Below, in pieces: positions 37,178 to 45,901 of a DNA stretch of 64,000 bases; the first letter of the stretch is position 1, and every line of letters starts with the position of its first letter. A model generated the notes under the pieces. The model was not told where the DNA came from and did no database searches. It was given only the letters and a program-made list of their open reading frames with translations. Made by a program: the position numbers and the translations under genes. The DNA comes from Desulfatibacillum sp. (GTDB taxonomy: Bacteria; Desulfobacterota; Desulfobacteria; Desulfobacterales; Desulfatibacillaceae): the NCBI GenBank assembly GCA_016342355.1, contig JAEINP010000006.1, positions 62,001 to 126,000 on the forward strand. Direction: 5' to 3'.

Positions 37178-37939
37178 TTATTTATACCTAAGGGCGGCGG
37201 TGTTGGCATAAAACCGGAGGCCAGCCACGCCCACGGGGAACATATAATCGGAGCCGGGGATATCCATGACCACAAACCGACCGCTTATGGCGGGACCGGC
37301 AATCAGCGCGGCCAGGGGATCAAATTCCGAATACTCGATTTTCACGCTCACATCCAGGGCGTAGGACTCGTGGAACACTTCCTTGGGCTTGAACAGCCAG
37401 ATGGGATTGATGGCCATCATCTGCCCTATTCCGCCCACATTGAAAGTCTTTTTGGCGAATAAGGGTTCGGGCGCGGATTGGGCCTGGCCCAGAGTCCCCT
37501 CAAGGGTAAGGGCCGTGACGCCCCGGCGCGTGATACTGCCAAAGACCTTGCCGTCTTCTTCCCTGAACTCGAATTTGGCCATCTTCTTGGGATAACCCAG
37601 GCATTCCCGGCCATAGATCAGGGCTGTTTCATCATCCACCACCATCCAGCAACAATGGACGCCCCGGCCCAGGGGGGTTTTTACGTCCACCATGAGCGCC
37701 GCCTCCTTGTACGCCACGTCAAAGGAGGTCTTGGGATAATCCACAATAAACAGCATGCCCGTGGCCGGGTCGGCAGGCCTCATGCCCCGAGGCAGGATCT
37801 CCCTCACCGCCTTGGGGTCCAGGGGCACGTTGGCCGTGATGAACCGGGCCTTATCCCACATATTGCCGCTCTTGAACATCTTGTTGGACATTCCCCTAAG
37901 CCGGATCAGATAATGCCTGTCATCGTGTATTCCTGGCAT
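37178..37939 (-). CDS. Acetoacetate decarboxylase family protein
   Basis: The protein has about 253 residues from the ATG at 37939, which follows GGGGAGAT; the frame to 38023 would add a non-conserved leader. The family hallmark YGRECLGYPKKMAKFEF includes the lysine pair in which one Lys forms the Schiff base in true acetoacetate decarboxylase. The ARFITANVPLDPKAVREILP segment also fits. Many family members act on other beta-keto or unsaturated acids, so the substrate is not certain. Before insertion of the adjacent island, this gene probably lay directly downstream of the glcD-like gene on the same strand. Confidence 0.83.
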   Translation of the reverse strand: MPGIHDDRHYLIRLRGMSNKMFKSGNMWDKARFITANVPLDPKAVREILPRGMRPADPATGMLFIVDYPKTSFDVAYKEAALMVDVKTPLGRGVHCCWMVVDDETALIYGRECLGYPKKMAKFEFREEDGKVFGSITRRGVTALTLEGTLGQAQSAPEPLFAKKTFNVGGIGQMMAINPIWLFKPKEVFHESYALDVSVKIEYSEFDPLAALIAGPAISGRFVVMDIPGSDYMFPVGVAGLRFYANTAALRYK

Positions 37940-38106
37940 GGTTATCTCCCCAAAAAAATGCGGTGTCGCCCGGGCCGGGCGGAAATGGGCTGATTTGGGC
38001 GCTATTCCATATAGCGGAGCCAATGCCCCACATTTATCATATCATTTGCTAAAAATGTAATACATTTAACAAGGGTGAACTTATTGGAATGCAATTTTCC
38101 CCATGG

Positions 38107-38126
38107 TTTCCGGCGACTGCCGGAAA
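38107..38126. other. Hairpin just beyond the left copy of the 44-bp repeat
   Basis: TTTCCGGC (38107-38114) pairs with GCCGGAAA (38119-38126) around a GACT loop. It sits right after the alternate stop codon carried by the left repeat copy, so it could be the original 3' end structure of the glcD-like transcript. No T run follows. Confidence 0.45.
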
Positions 38127-38137
38127 ATGATTCACAT

Positions 38138-38181
38138 CCCCGGAGGAAACATCTTGCCCGGGTTTAGGATATGGTTGGGGT
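38138..38181. repeat. 44-bp direct repeat, left copy (att-like)
   Basis: It is identical over 44 bases to 42248-42291. On the minus strand it encodes PNHILNPGKMFPPG in the frame of the glcD-like gene and is followed by ATG TGA, a working stop. It lies 11 bases beyond the stop of the DUF262 gene. Confidence 0.95.
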
Positions 38182-38192
38182 ATTACCTTGAT

Positions 38193-39860
38193 TCAGTCCT
38201 CACCGGTGTCAATGTCCGGCTCGGCGTATCCCGTTTCTTTTGGGAGCGTAAGGCCCAGGCTGACCATGAACTCCCTTTCCGACCTTTCGAGGTCTTTGGC
38301 CCTTGTTTCGATAAAACAACGGGCGTCGTCATTTTGGAGTGCATGAAAGGCCTCTTCAGAGATGCAATGGCTCTCCAGAACCTTTTGCCTCAATTCGTCG
38401 TACACACCCAATAACTGTACTTTTGCAGGCCTTCCCTGAATTGTTCTTAAGAAAACACGATTGGCCGGGCTGGAAGTCAATCCGCCGGGTGCACGGTGAA
38501 AAACATAGGGCAAAGCACTGGTTCCCGGACCACGAAAAACCTGATCCGCCTGTAAGGGAGTTCCGGTCTCGGGATCGAGGGGCTCCAATAAGAGCATAAA
38601 GAGCAGCAACGCCCGTATTCTTGCGGCACGCAGGTCAAACCTGTTGGGAAAAGGTCTGGCAGGGTCATCCACCGACATAATTTTAAACCCATTAAACCCG
38701 GTTTGCTGGTACCCGGCAAGCTCGCGCATTTCTCCCAATCCATAATTGAGTTGAGTTGTGTTGCCTCCGTTTCCTGCAAACCAGCCTGATAGAGAAGTGC
38801 TCCAGAACCATTTTTTCAAAAGGTCTTCTTGATAGGAGTCAGGCTCAGGGCACATGCGGAAAAACTCGCTCAACAGTAGTATCTGATGCGTATAAGGAAG
38901 CAACCTGTCCATAGGGACCTTCAGGAAGACGTTCAAGAATAATGCACTGCTTCGCAGAGCTGCTTTTGTTTTTTCTGCAGCCTCGTTCAAATCCGTTTTT
39001 TTCAATTCTTCGGCGAGTGCTTCCCAGTCACTTTTATGAATGCTCTTACCACTGGCGGCAACAATGGCCCTGAACACCGTTATTCGGTTAATGGTATCAA
39101 ACTGAAATTCCTGCAATGACTCAAGAATATCATCAATGGTCCCAGCCAGCGTTTTGTCGCCCATAGCGTCGTCATATGTCAGGGCAGATACCATCTGGTC
39201 CGGCATCATGGATTGCCCGGAGGTATTCAGCCGCGAAAAAATATTTACAGCCTGATCAAGACTACCGCCAATTATCCTTGTGACGGCAAGTTTATAATTG
39301 GTCAGTTTGCTTGATAGTTCCTCCATCTCGGAAATATAATCAGAAGCCTTGTCTCCGCACGATTGCTCTATGGTTCTGGCTACCTCCAAAAAATCCCTGG
39401 TATTGAACATGGCACGCAGGGGAATATACCTGTCATGAGGAGGCCCCTTGGGCACATGAACAAATCCTTTGCTTTCAGGATCAAAAAAAATCCACCATCT
39501 CCAGTCCTGTTGCTTTTCAGTCCGTGCATAATCCTCCGGGAGGAATAAAACCCCAAAGAGAGTGGCAAGCCTTTGATGACCGTCAAGAATATAGGACACT
39601 GGCTTCACTCCCGCCTGAGGCACAGCTATCGGTCCCACCACATCTAAGCTTCTAACAGGATCTGCGGATTCCCAAATTAAAGGACTTCCAATGGGGTATC
39701 CCTTATAAATACTAACAAAAAGCTCCAGCATTTTTTCCGGCCGCCAAACAAAGGGTCTCTGAAATTTTGGAACCCTCAGTTTGCCTCTACGAATTTCTTC
39801 AAGCAATTCCTTGATGTGGACCACTTCCGGTTTGACGACGGGTGCGGATTTTTCGTTCAT
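38193..39860 (-). CDS. DUF262-domain protein of the island
   Basis: The protein has 555 residues. The N-terminal DUF262 (GmrSD/ParB-nuclease-like fold) shows LRVPKFQRPFVWRPEK (about 28-43), the ILDGHQRLATLFG motif (Asp93 to Arg97, the usual DGQQR with His) and NIFSRLNTSGQSM (about 206-218). A helical C-terminal region of more than 300 residues follows. I do not see the DUF1524 HNH signature of GmrSD nucleases. In known defence proteins DUF262 binds or hydrolyses nucleotides and controls nuclease activity. It is the last gene of the cassette, 13 bases after the TOPRIM-like gene. Confidence 0.82.
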   Translation of the reverse strand: MNEKSAPVVKPEVVHIKELLEEIRRGKLRVPKFQRPFVWRPEKMLELFVSIYKGYPIGSPLIWESADPVRSLDVVGPIAVPQAGVKPVSYILDGHQRLATLFGVLFLPEDYARTEKQQDWRWWIFFDPESKGFVHVPKGPPHDRYIPLRAMFNTRDFLEVARTIEQSCGDKASDYISEMEELSSKLTNYKLAVTRIIGGSLDQAVNIFSRLNTSGQSMMPDQMVSALTYDDAMGDKTLAGTIDDILESLQEFQFDTINRITVFRAIVAASGKSIHKSDWEALAEELKKTDLNEAAEKTKAALRSSALFLNVFLKVPMDRLLPYTHQILLLSEFFRMCPEPDSYQEDLLKKWFWSTSLSGWFAGNGGNTTQLNYGLGEMRELAGYQQTGFNGFKIMSVDDPARPFPNRFDLRAARIRALLLFMLLLEPLDPETGTPLQADQVFRGPGTSALPYVFHRAPGGLTSSPANRVFLRTIQGRPAKVQLLGVYDELRQKVLESHCISEEAFHALQNDDARCFIETRAKDLERSEREFMVSLGLTLPKETGYAEPDIDTGED

Positions 39861-39873
39861 GGCGGCAAGCCTT

Positions 39874-40857
39874 TCAAATGATGCTCTCTATGTTGTCCAG
39901 CAGGATTTCGATTTCCGAGGCGTTTCCCCCGCAGATGTTTGTTACCGTTTTTGCGGTTATCTCTTCTGCGGAACTCCTGAAATGGGTCCAAACATTTTCT
40001 CCAAAACCGCCAGCCAATTGCATAAGGCATTCCTCTGTGCAATCTTCATAAAGGCCAAGCTGTTCCGGCTTGACTTCCACCGACAAAGCGCCTCTCTTTT
40101 TGAATCCTTTTTTCAGATCATAATGGCTTCGTTGCTCGGTATTCAGTGCCGCGTACGCCAAAATTTTCCCGGAGTACTTTTCTCCCTTGAGGGTTTCAAG
40201 GGCTTCCACCGGAATGTAGTTTTCAATCTTCCGTTTGTGCAAAATTAAGTAAGCCACCCCTCGCTCTTCGCATTCTTTGGTAACCTTCCTGACAGTGTCA
40301 GTAACTTGCCCCGGAAATAGCCTATCACTATCCGCCAAAACAAAAACCCTCAATGGGCCTATGGTCTGGTTGCTAATCTGGTCAATCCGTTTACCGACCT
40401 CACCAAAGCCGCCCAGTTGTTCAATATGCCACCATCCCGCTTCCAAGGATTCAAAAAGGTCCATTCTGTCAAAGGCTTCTATCATCGCTATTAGAAAAGC
40501 GCCATCGCTTGCGGCATTTTCAACCAATACCGCTGCAGGAGTTTCCAGACATCTTCTGGCTTGTTCAGGGCTAAGTTTCAGGTTGGAATCCCCATCCATG
40601 GTCACAAGGATACATAAGGTGTGCAGTTTGCTATTTCGGGGGTAAAAAGAATCCGTGAAGCACTTTTCCGCTGTTTCCAAATTTCGTTTTTCCGCCCGTC
40701 CTGTAGGATTGGACTGAATCCATGGGCTATTGTGAACAGCGTCTATATCATCAATGTCCCATAAGTGCCGTCTTTCTTCAAAAAAGTGGATAATGTCGTC
40801 CAGGTGCTTCCAGGCGTCGGCGCGGTTCAGGACATCCTGTCCAAAGCGGACTTTCAT
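39874..40857 (-). CDS. TOPRIM/DUF4435-like putative nuclease subunit of the island
   Basis: The protein has 327 residues. No exact family was recalled, but the order of acidic motifs fits a TOPRIM domain of the OLD/DUF4435 type. The motifs are AAVLVENAASDGAFL (Glu113 and Asp118), then VFVLADSDR (Asp176 and Asp178), then LHKRKIENYIPVE (Lys/Arg plus Glu212-Asn213). The last recalls the IENY element of DUF4435. The start overlaps the stop of the ATPase gene by 4 bases (ATGA, 40854-40857), implying a stoichiometric complex. In PARIS and OLD-like systems such a subunit is the effector nuclease released or activated by the ATPase. That role here is inference. Confidence 0.68.
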   Translation of the reverse strand: MKVRFGQDVLNRADAWKHLDDIIHFFEERRHLWDIDDIDAVHNSPWIQSNPTGRAEKRNLETAEKCFTDSFYPRNSKLHTLCILVTMDGDSNLKLSPEQARRCLETPAAVLVENAASDGAFLIAMIEAFDRMDLFESLEAGWWHIEQLGGFGEVGKRIDQISNQTIGPLRVFVLADSDRLFPGQVTDTVRKVTKECEERGVAYLILHKRKIENYIPVEALETLKGEKYSGKILAYAALNTEQRSHYDLKKGFKKRGALSVEVKPEQLGLYEDCTEECLMQLAGGFGENVWTHFRSSAEEITAKTVTNICGGNASEIEILLDNIESII

Positions 40858-42134
40858 CCCCTCTCCTTCTGAGCTTTACGGATCATGCGGACCTCTTTAA
40901 AATCCTCGGAAAAGACTCCTTTGGGCCAATCGGTCACATCCCCATCTTGCAGGATTTCAATGGGCACGATACGTTTTTCCTCTCCAAACTCATCATCCAC
41001 CCAATAAATAATCACCTGATTGGGATCCAGCTTTCCCTCGGCCACACGCCGCCTCATCCTTAATATGAAATTTTCGGAATGCGTTTCCAACAGGAATGTC
41101 AAACCGGCATCTCCGGCCATTTTAATTGCATCGATATATAAATCCGCGAGGTCCCCATGTGCGCTGGGATGGAGGTGCAGTTCGGGTTGCTCCACGATTT
41201 CCAGGCTCCCCCATTTCCCCGAAATCAACTCCAGTTGCCTCTGGACGACAATAGGAAGCACCTGGGCAATGCCTGCACCCGCATCGGCTATGTTGATTTG
41301 GATATTGGGATCCCTCGGATTGACCAACACTATGGAAAAAAGGTCACCTTGTTGAGCAAGGTCAATTGTCCAGCCGCCAAGCTGACCTGCAAACCAATCA
41401 GAAACTGCCCTTAATACATCGCCGTTGCTCCTGAGATTGTCGTCTGCGAGCAGTTCTCCTGCCCTTGCCCCCCCAGGTCCCACATGTCTCACCCGTCCGC
41501 CACCAAGGCGATAATACCTTTGAGGCTCGCTTCTGAATGGTCCCAGGTAAGTTAACCTGTTATAGAAGGAAGAGACACTGTCCCGCAATTCATTGATATT
41601 TTTTATTAAATCCTGATATCCGTTGGTATCCTGCGTGACTATTTCCTGAGGCAACAGACCCCGGAAATGAACGTTTAAAGACCTGTCCCGAATTTTGTCC
41701 GTATACGTTTCACCGCCTTTAATAGGGTCCGTTTCGGGATATATTAAATCCAATAAAATCTTTTGATTTTTTATAAGTTTGAATTCAGTAACTACCTGAA
41801 ATTTTAATTCTTCATAACCCTGAACCCTGGACTTGAACTCATAGGAATCGCCTTCCCTGGACAAAAACCTTCCGGAGACGGGAATACTCTGGTGGGGCAT
41901 GTGATTATGCACAATATCCTTAAAGGACGAGCCAAAATCCAATCTGTCAAATTCCAGCTCCAGAGGGCTTTCCGCATTGGGGGCCAGCCCTTTTGCCATA
42001 AGCAGGGGAAATCTGGCGATTGCGCTTTTTCCTGAATTGTTGCGACCAATCAGGATGGTCATAGGCCTCAGGTCCAGATTGACTTCACCTGAAAACGCCT
42101 TGTAATTTTTGAAAGAAAAGCCGGAAATCCGCAT
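40854..42134 (-). CDS. AAA/ABC-type ATPase with DUF3696-like C-terminus, island
   Basis: The protein has 426 residues from the ATG at 42134 with GGGAG six bases upstream; the longer frame to 42167 is rejected. Walker A is IGRNNSGKSA (Gly30-Ser37, Lys36). A signature-like IADAGAGIAQVLP lies at 282-294. Walker B is LEIVEQPELHLHP (311-323), and the switch histidine is in LLETHSENFILRMRRR (349-363). The fold belongs to the SMC/OLD-like AAA ATPases. The C-terminal RIVPIEILQDGDVTDWPKGVF (388-408) resembles DUF3696. Such ATPases sense phage components in several defence systems. It is the first gene of the cassette. Confidence 0.85.
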   Translation of the reverse strand: MRISGFSFKNYKAFSGEVNLDLRPMTILIGRNNSGKSAIARFPLLMAKGLAPNAESPLELEFDRLDFGSSFKDIVHNHMPHQSIPVSGRFLSREGDSYEFKSRVQGYEELKFQVVTEFKLIKNQKILLDLIYPETDPIKGGETYTDKIRDRSLNVHFRGLLPQEIVTQDTNGYQDLIKNINELRDSVSSFYNRLTYLGPFRSEPQRYYRLGGGRVRHVGPGGARAGELLADDNLRSNGDVLRAVSDWFAGQLGGWTIDLAQQGDLFSIVLVNPRDPNIQINIADAGAGIAQVLPIVVQRQLELISGKWGSLEIVEQPELHLHPSAHGDLADLYIDAIKMAGDAGLTFLLETHSENFILRMRRRVAEGKLDPNQVIIYWVDDEFGEEKRIVPIEILQDGDVTDWPKGVFSEDFKEVRMIRKAQKERG

Positions 42135-42174
42135 ATAAGTCTCCCACATAATAATCTGTATGGACAATGTGCAT

Positions 42175-42203
42175 ACAATACCGGTTATCTTCCATCATTT
42201 CAA
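42175..42203 (-). promoter_or_regulatory. Sigma-70-like promoter of the island operon
   Basis: On the minus strand, TTGAAA (42203-42198) and TATTGT (42180-42175) are separated by 17 bases. The ATPase start codon is about 40 bases downstream. The cassette therefore appears to bring its own promoter. Confidence 0.6.
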
Positions 42204-42241
42204 GCCATTTCGTCTCATGGGCAGGATATACAAAATTAGAG

Positions 42242-43630
42242 TTACGCCCCCGGAGGAAACATCTTGCCCGGGTTTAGGATATGGTTGGGGTCGAAGACGT
42301 CCTTAATATGCAGCATGAGTTCGATTTGGGTTTGGGAGACTTCCATGTCAAAATAAGGGGCTTTGGAGATGCCCACGCCGTGTTCGCCGGAAATGGTGCC
42401 GCCCAGTTGGAGGGTGTATTGAAAAAGCTCCACCACGGCGGCCTCGGCCTTTTCCAGGGCCACGGGATCTTCTTTGTCCAGCATGATGTTGAAGTGGATA
42501 TTGCCGTCTCCGGCATGTCCGAAGCTCACCATGGTGAGCCCGGTTTTTGCCCGGAGTTCGTTGATTTTACGCACCACGTCGGGAATTTTGGTGCGGGGCA
42601 CCACAATGTCTTCGTTGATTTTATGGGGGCCGTATTTGAACAGGGCCGGAGACAGGCCCTTGCGGGCTTTCCAGAGATTGGCGGCCTCGGCGGCGTCGCC
42701 CACGCCAGTCACCTTACGGGCATGGTTGTCCTGGCAGACCTTCACCACCCGTTCAGCGGCCCGTTCGGTCTGTTGGGGGTCTCCGTCCACTTCCAGGAGG
42801 AGAATGGCTTCGGCGTCCGTGGGCAGGCCAATGCCCAGGTGGCTTTCGGCGCATCCTATGGCTGCCTGATCCAGGTATTCGATGCTCCGGCAGATGACGC
42901 CTGCGGAAAACACGGCGGCCACAGTTTTGGCGGCATCGTCGATTTTATCGTACACAGCAGTGATGGTGCGCACCGATTCCGGGAGGGGAAGGAGACGCAC
43001 GGTGATCCGGGTGATGACCGCCAGGGTGCCTTCGGACCCGGTGATGAGCCGGGTGAGGTCGTAGCCCACCACGCCCTTGGCTGTGCGCACGCCTGTTTTG
43101 ATGATTTCACCCGCGCCTGTGACGGCTTCCAGGCCCAGGACATAGTCCCTTGTCACGCCGTATTTGACGGCTTTAGGGCCGCCTGCGCATTCGGCCACGT
43201 TACCGCCCATGGTGCAATAGGCGGAGCTGGACGGGTCCGGGGGATAGAAAAGCCCCTGGGCTTCCACCATTTTTTGAAAATCGCCGGTGACCACGCCGGG
43301 TTCCAGATCCGCCACCAAATTGGCCGGGTCAATGGAAAGCACCTGATCCATGCGGGTCATGGGCATCATGATGCCTCCCTGCACAGCCAGAGCCCCGCCG
43401 GTCATGCCTGTGCCGGCGCCCCTGGGAATCACAAAAAAGGAATTGAGGTTGGCCAGCCGGATGATTTCAGCCACCTGGGCCGTAGTGGAGGGAAAGACCA
43501 CGGCGTCGGGCACGAATTCCCGATTGGAGGCGTCATAGGCATAGGCGGCCCGCTGATGCCACGCATCGTGGACATGCTTGGGGCCGATGATTTTTTTAAG
43601 GTTTTTTAATATGGATGCGTCAATGGGCAT
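42242..43630 (-). CDS. glcD: GlcD-like FAD-linked oxidase (glycolate/D-lactate dehydrogenase family)
   Basis: The protein has 462 residues. The FAD-binding type 4 domain has VIPRGAGTGMTGGALAVQGG and GGNVAECAGGPKAVKYGVTRDYVLG. The C-terminal oxidase domain has VSFGHAGDGNIHFN and ISGEHGVGISK. The family oxidises glycolate, D-lactate or other 2-hydroxy acids. The gene symbol reflects family, not proven substrate. No glcE or glcF is adjacent. The last 14 codons or so are duplicated 4.1 kb away (44-bp repeat), so the present 3' end may have been supplied by an integrating element. The start has GGAGG about 12 bases upstream. Confidence 0.9.
   Translation of the reverse strand: MPIDASILKNLKKIIGPKHVHDAWHQRAAYAYDASNREFVPDAVVFPSTTAQVAEIIRLANLNSFFVIPRGAGTGMTGGALAVQGGIMMPMTRMDQVLSIDPANLVADLEPGVVTGDFQKMVEAQGLFYPPDPSSSAYCTMGGNVAECAGGPKAVKYGVTRDYVLGLEAVTGAGEIIKTGVRTAKGVVGYDLTRLITGSEGTLAVITRITVRLLPLPESVRTITAVYDKIDDAAKTVAAVFSAGVICRSIEYLDQAAIGCAESHLGIGLPTDAEAILLLEVDGDPQQTERAAERVVKVCQDNHARKVTGVGDAAEAANLWKARKGLSPALFKYGPHKINEDIVVPRTKIPDVVRKINELRAKTGLTMVSFGHAGDGNIHFNIMLDKEDPVALEKAEAAVVELFQYTLQLGGTISGEHGVGISKAPYFDMEVSQTQIELMLHIKDVFDPNHILNPGKMFPPGA
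42248..42291. repeat. 44-bp direct repeat, right copy (att-like, within the glcD-like gene)
   Basis: It is identical to 38138-38181. It encodes DPNHILNPGKMFPPG and is followed by the Ala codon and TAA stop of the oxidase gene. Identity ends at 42247 and 42292. Confidence 0.95.
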
Positions 43631-43717
43631 AGTGCAAAAAGGCCTCCCCCGCAGCAGGCTGCGAGGGAGTCCCGAAGGGCAGCTTCAGACTGCGTGAAAA
43701 AAGATATCGTCAGGTTT

Positions 43718-45076
43718 TTAAAATTCCCCGGATTCAATTTTCCCGCACAGGAAAAGGACTGGCTCTTTAAGATCTCCGCTTTCCCGCAGGTGGCGTTCCA
43801 CCACGCCTACGGCATGGAGGGCTGTGGCATGGTATCGGTTAAAACACCGGCCAATGGCCTGGAGGGACTGATCCGTATAGCGTCTTCCAAGGTACATGGC
43901 GATCTGCCTGGGCCTGGATATGACTTGTTTCCGGGACCGGGACCGCAAATCCTCTTCGGTAACCCGGTAATACCTGCAAACCATCTTTGTTATAGCGCCC
44001 AGAGTCAAGGCTTTTTTATTGCGGGCGATATTTCCCACCACTTCCCGGGCCATGCTCATGTCTATTCCCCTGCCCATGAGGGAAGTCCGGGCGGCCAGGC
44101 CCTTAATTCCGCTTTCCAACTGGCGGATGTCGCCGGTCAGTTCGGAGGCCAGGTATTCGGCCACTTCCGGGGGCAGGATGATCCCTGACAGGCGGGCCTT
44201 GCGCTGGACAATGCGCATTCGCATTCTGAAATCCGGGGCTTCCAGGCTGGAGATGATGCCGGCATTGAGCCTGGAGCGCATGGAATCGTGCATCTTGGGG
44301 ATTTCAGAAGGCAGATAGGAACTGGTGAAGACCAAACGTTTGTTGGATTCCATGAGGGAGTCCAGGGTGAATGCCAGTTCGTCCTGGGTCCGGTCCTTTC
44401 CGCTTAAAAAGTGGACATCATCCAGGATTAAGGTGTCGCATTTTCGGCGGTATTTTTCCTTGAATGCGGAAATGGTTCCCTTGTGGAGGGAGTGGATCAT
44501 TTCATTGGTGAAATCTTCGGCAGTAATGTAGAAGACCCTGTCTTCCGGGTTCTCGCGGATTACCTGATGCCCCACGGCCTGGGACAGGTGGCTTTTTCCC
44601 AGCCCGGTCTGGGCCAGGAGAAACAAAGGCGCATGGAGCTTGGAGCGTCTGGATGACATGGACAGAGCCGCCGAATAGGCAAAGTCGTTGCAGTCCCCCA
44701 CCACAAAGCTGTCAAAGGTGAAATCGCGGTTGAGCATCCTTCCCGCGCTGGGGCGGGCAATATCCAGGGCCGGCAGGCAGACCTGGGTGGGCGGCTCCTG
44801 AATCAGGGGCGCCTCCGTGGTGCCCACCGCCACTTCCAGAAGTACTTTCATAGGCCGTTGGACCACCTGCTGAATCGCAGACTCCAACAGTCCGCAATAA
44901 TGATCCGTCAACCATTTTTTAGCCAAGGGGTTGGGACAGCCAAGCACCACGGAATCCCCGGCTGCCTTGACCACCCGCAACGGATCAATCCACATGAAAT
45001 ATCCTTGATCCGGCACCTGCGAACGGATGGCTTCCTTGGCCTTTTCCCACACAAGCCGCATAGAATCTGTCATCAT
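43718..45076 (-). CDS. dnaA: Divergent DnaA-family replication initiator
   Basis: The protein has 452 residues with DnaA architecture. Domain I (about 1-75) is followed by a short linker and the AAA+ domain III, with Walker A LAQTGLGKSHLSQAVGHQV and Walker B DTLILDDVHFLSG. The arginine-finger region is YLPSEIPKMHDSMRSRL. Domain IV is the DNA-binding helix region, SLQAIGRCFNRYHATALHAVG. The usual signature R-D-H-(T/S)-T-V is here R-Y-H-A-T-A, so DNA-box recognition may be altered. The context (glcD and pdxA rather than dnaN, recF or gyrB) also suggests a second, paralogous DnaA. An 825-base non-coding region lies upstream. Confidence 0.87.
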   Translation of the reverse strand: MMTDSMRLVWEKAKEAIRSQVPDQGYFMWIDPLRVVKAAGDSVVLGCPNPLAKKWLTDHYCGLLESAIQQVVQRPMKVLLEVAVGTTEAPLIQEPPTQVCLPALDIARPSAGRMLNRDFTFDSFVVGDCNDFAYSAALSMSSRRSKLHAPLFLLAQTGLGKSHLSQAVGHQVIRENPEDRVFYITAEDFTNEMIHSLHKGTISAFKEKYRRKCDTLILDDVHFLSGKDRTQDELAFTLDSLMESNKRLVFTSSYLPSEIPKMHDSMRSRLNAGIISSLEAPDFRMRMRIVQRKARLSGIILPPEVAEYLASELTGDIRQLESGIKGLAARTSLMGRGIDMSMAREVVGNIARNKKALTLGAITKMVCRYYRVTEEDLRSRSRKQVISRPRQIAMYLGRRYTDQSLQAIGRCFNRYHATALHAVGVVERHLRESGDLKEPVLFLCGKIESGEF

Positions 45077-45901
45077 GGATATACCCTACATTTCTTAAAA
45101 GGTTTACGATTATGGGACCAGCCCGGAGCCGCAAAAGTATCCTGTGCGGTTATGTCGGGGTTTGGCTATCCCTTTTCCAACAACCACTGTGTTTGATTTT
45201 TTTGGCTGCTTCGGAAAATTAAGAAAAACTATCCGCAGGCTGTGTTACAATAGCCCTTCAGTACCCGGCCGATTTTTTGGAAATAAACGTCCCAGCATGG
45301 CGACGCCAAATCCAAATGGGAATGATTTCAGATATTTTTTGATATTTTTCAGAAGCGGGCCGAAGTGACCCAAGCGTTGATAGCGTTATAAGACCCAGGC
45401 CCCTTTTTGGTCAACTCGGATGAGAGCGGTTTTCAAATCAAACTGTTTTAGGATGTCCACACAGGAAGCCTAATACTAACCAATTGAATTCCTAACAATA
45501 TATTTATTAGAGGGTCTTAAAGTACCAAAATTACACCTGTTTTCCATGCTGTTTTTTTTCCCAAGCATATTGGTAACATCCACGCCGATGTGAAGTTATT
45601 AACAATTATGCGATCTCTTAAAATCAACTATTTACTTCGATTTTCTCCAATTTTTGAAATACAGTCTCTCGATTTCTCCCCATAAAGCTCTTGGGCTTTG
45701 AAAACATTGTACTTTGGGCCAGATTATATTTTCTTTCATTTTCAAAAAAAATCTTTATCGAAAAAACCTATACCAGAGTAGACGAAATCAATGATCATGC
45801 CCCGGATCATCGTTAAAGTGCTTGTTAAAGCTCATGAGCGTATTTAGGGCCTTGAAATCACAAGGAACCTGCTCTATGATTCGCCATAGGAGGTGATTAT
45901 C
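45077..45901. other. Long AT-rich intergenic region between divergent dnaA and pdxA genes
   Basis: About 825 bases with low GC compared with the flanking genes, especially 45480-45790. I searched by eye for DnaA boxes. The nearest matches are ATGTCCACA near 45454 and TTATTAACA near 45596, each two or more mismatches from the consensus; there is no clear cluster. GATATTTTTTGATATTTTTC at 45331-45350 is a short direct repeat. It may hold divergent promoters or, less likely, an origin. No gene or RNA was recognised. Confidence 0.5.

Larger units (their letters stand above)
38138..42291. mobile_element. Putative 4.1-kb integrative defence cassette at the 3' end of the glcD-like gene
   Basis: The 44-bp perfect direct repeats at both ends duplicate the last codons of the glcD-like gene. 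The right copy completes the present gene (stop at 42242-42244). The left copy carries an equally functional end with its own stop. Between them lie exactly three same-strand genes and a promoter region of about 115 bases, with almost no other DNA. Composition is visibly AT-richer than the flanking oxidase and decarboxylase genes. This is the footprint of site-specific integration at a gene 3' end. No integrase or transposase is present inside, so the element would be non-autonomous or mobilised in trans. Confidence 0.75.

Noticed and set aside
42281-43609. Long open frame antisense to the glcD-like gene
   Set aside because: Shadow of a high-GC gene; no family resemblance and His/Gly-rich composition typical of antisense frames.
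45077-45901. Chromosomal origin oriC
   Set aside because: No cluster of DnaA boxes could be identified by eye and the dnaA gene is atypical; left as an uncharacterised AT-rich region.
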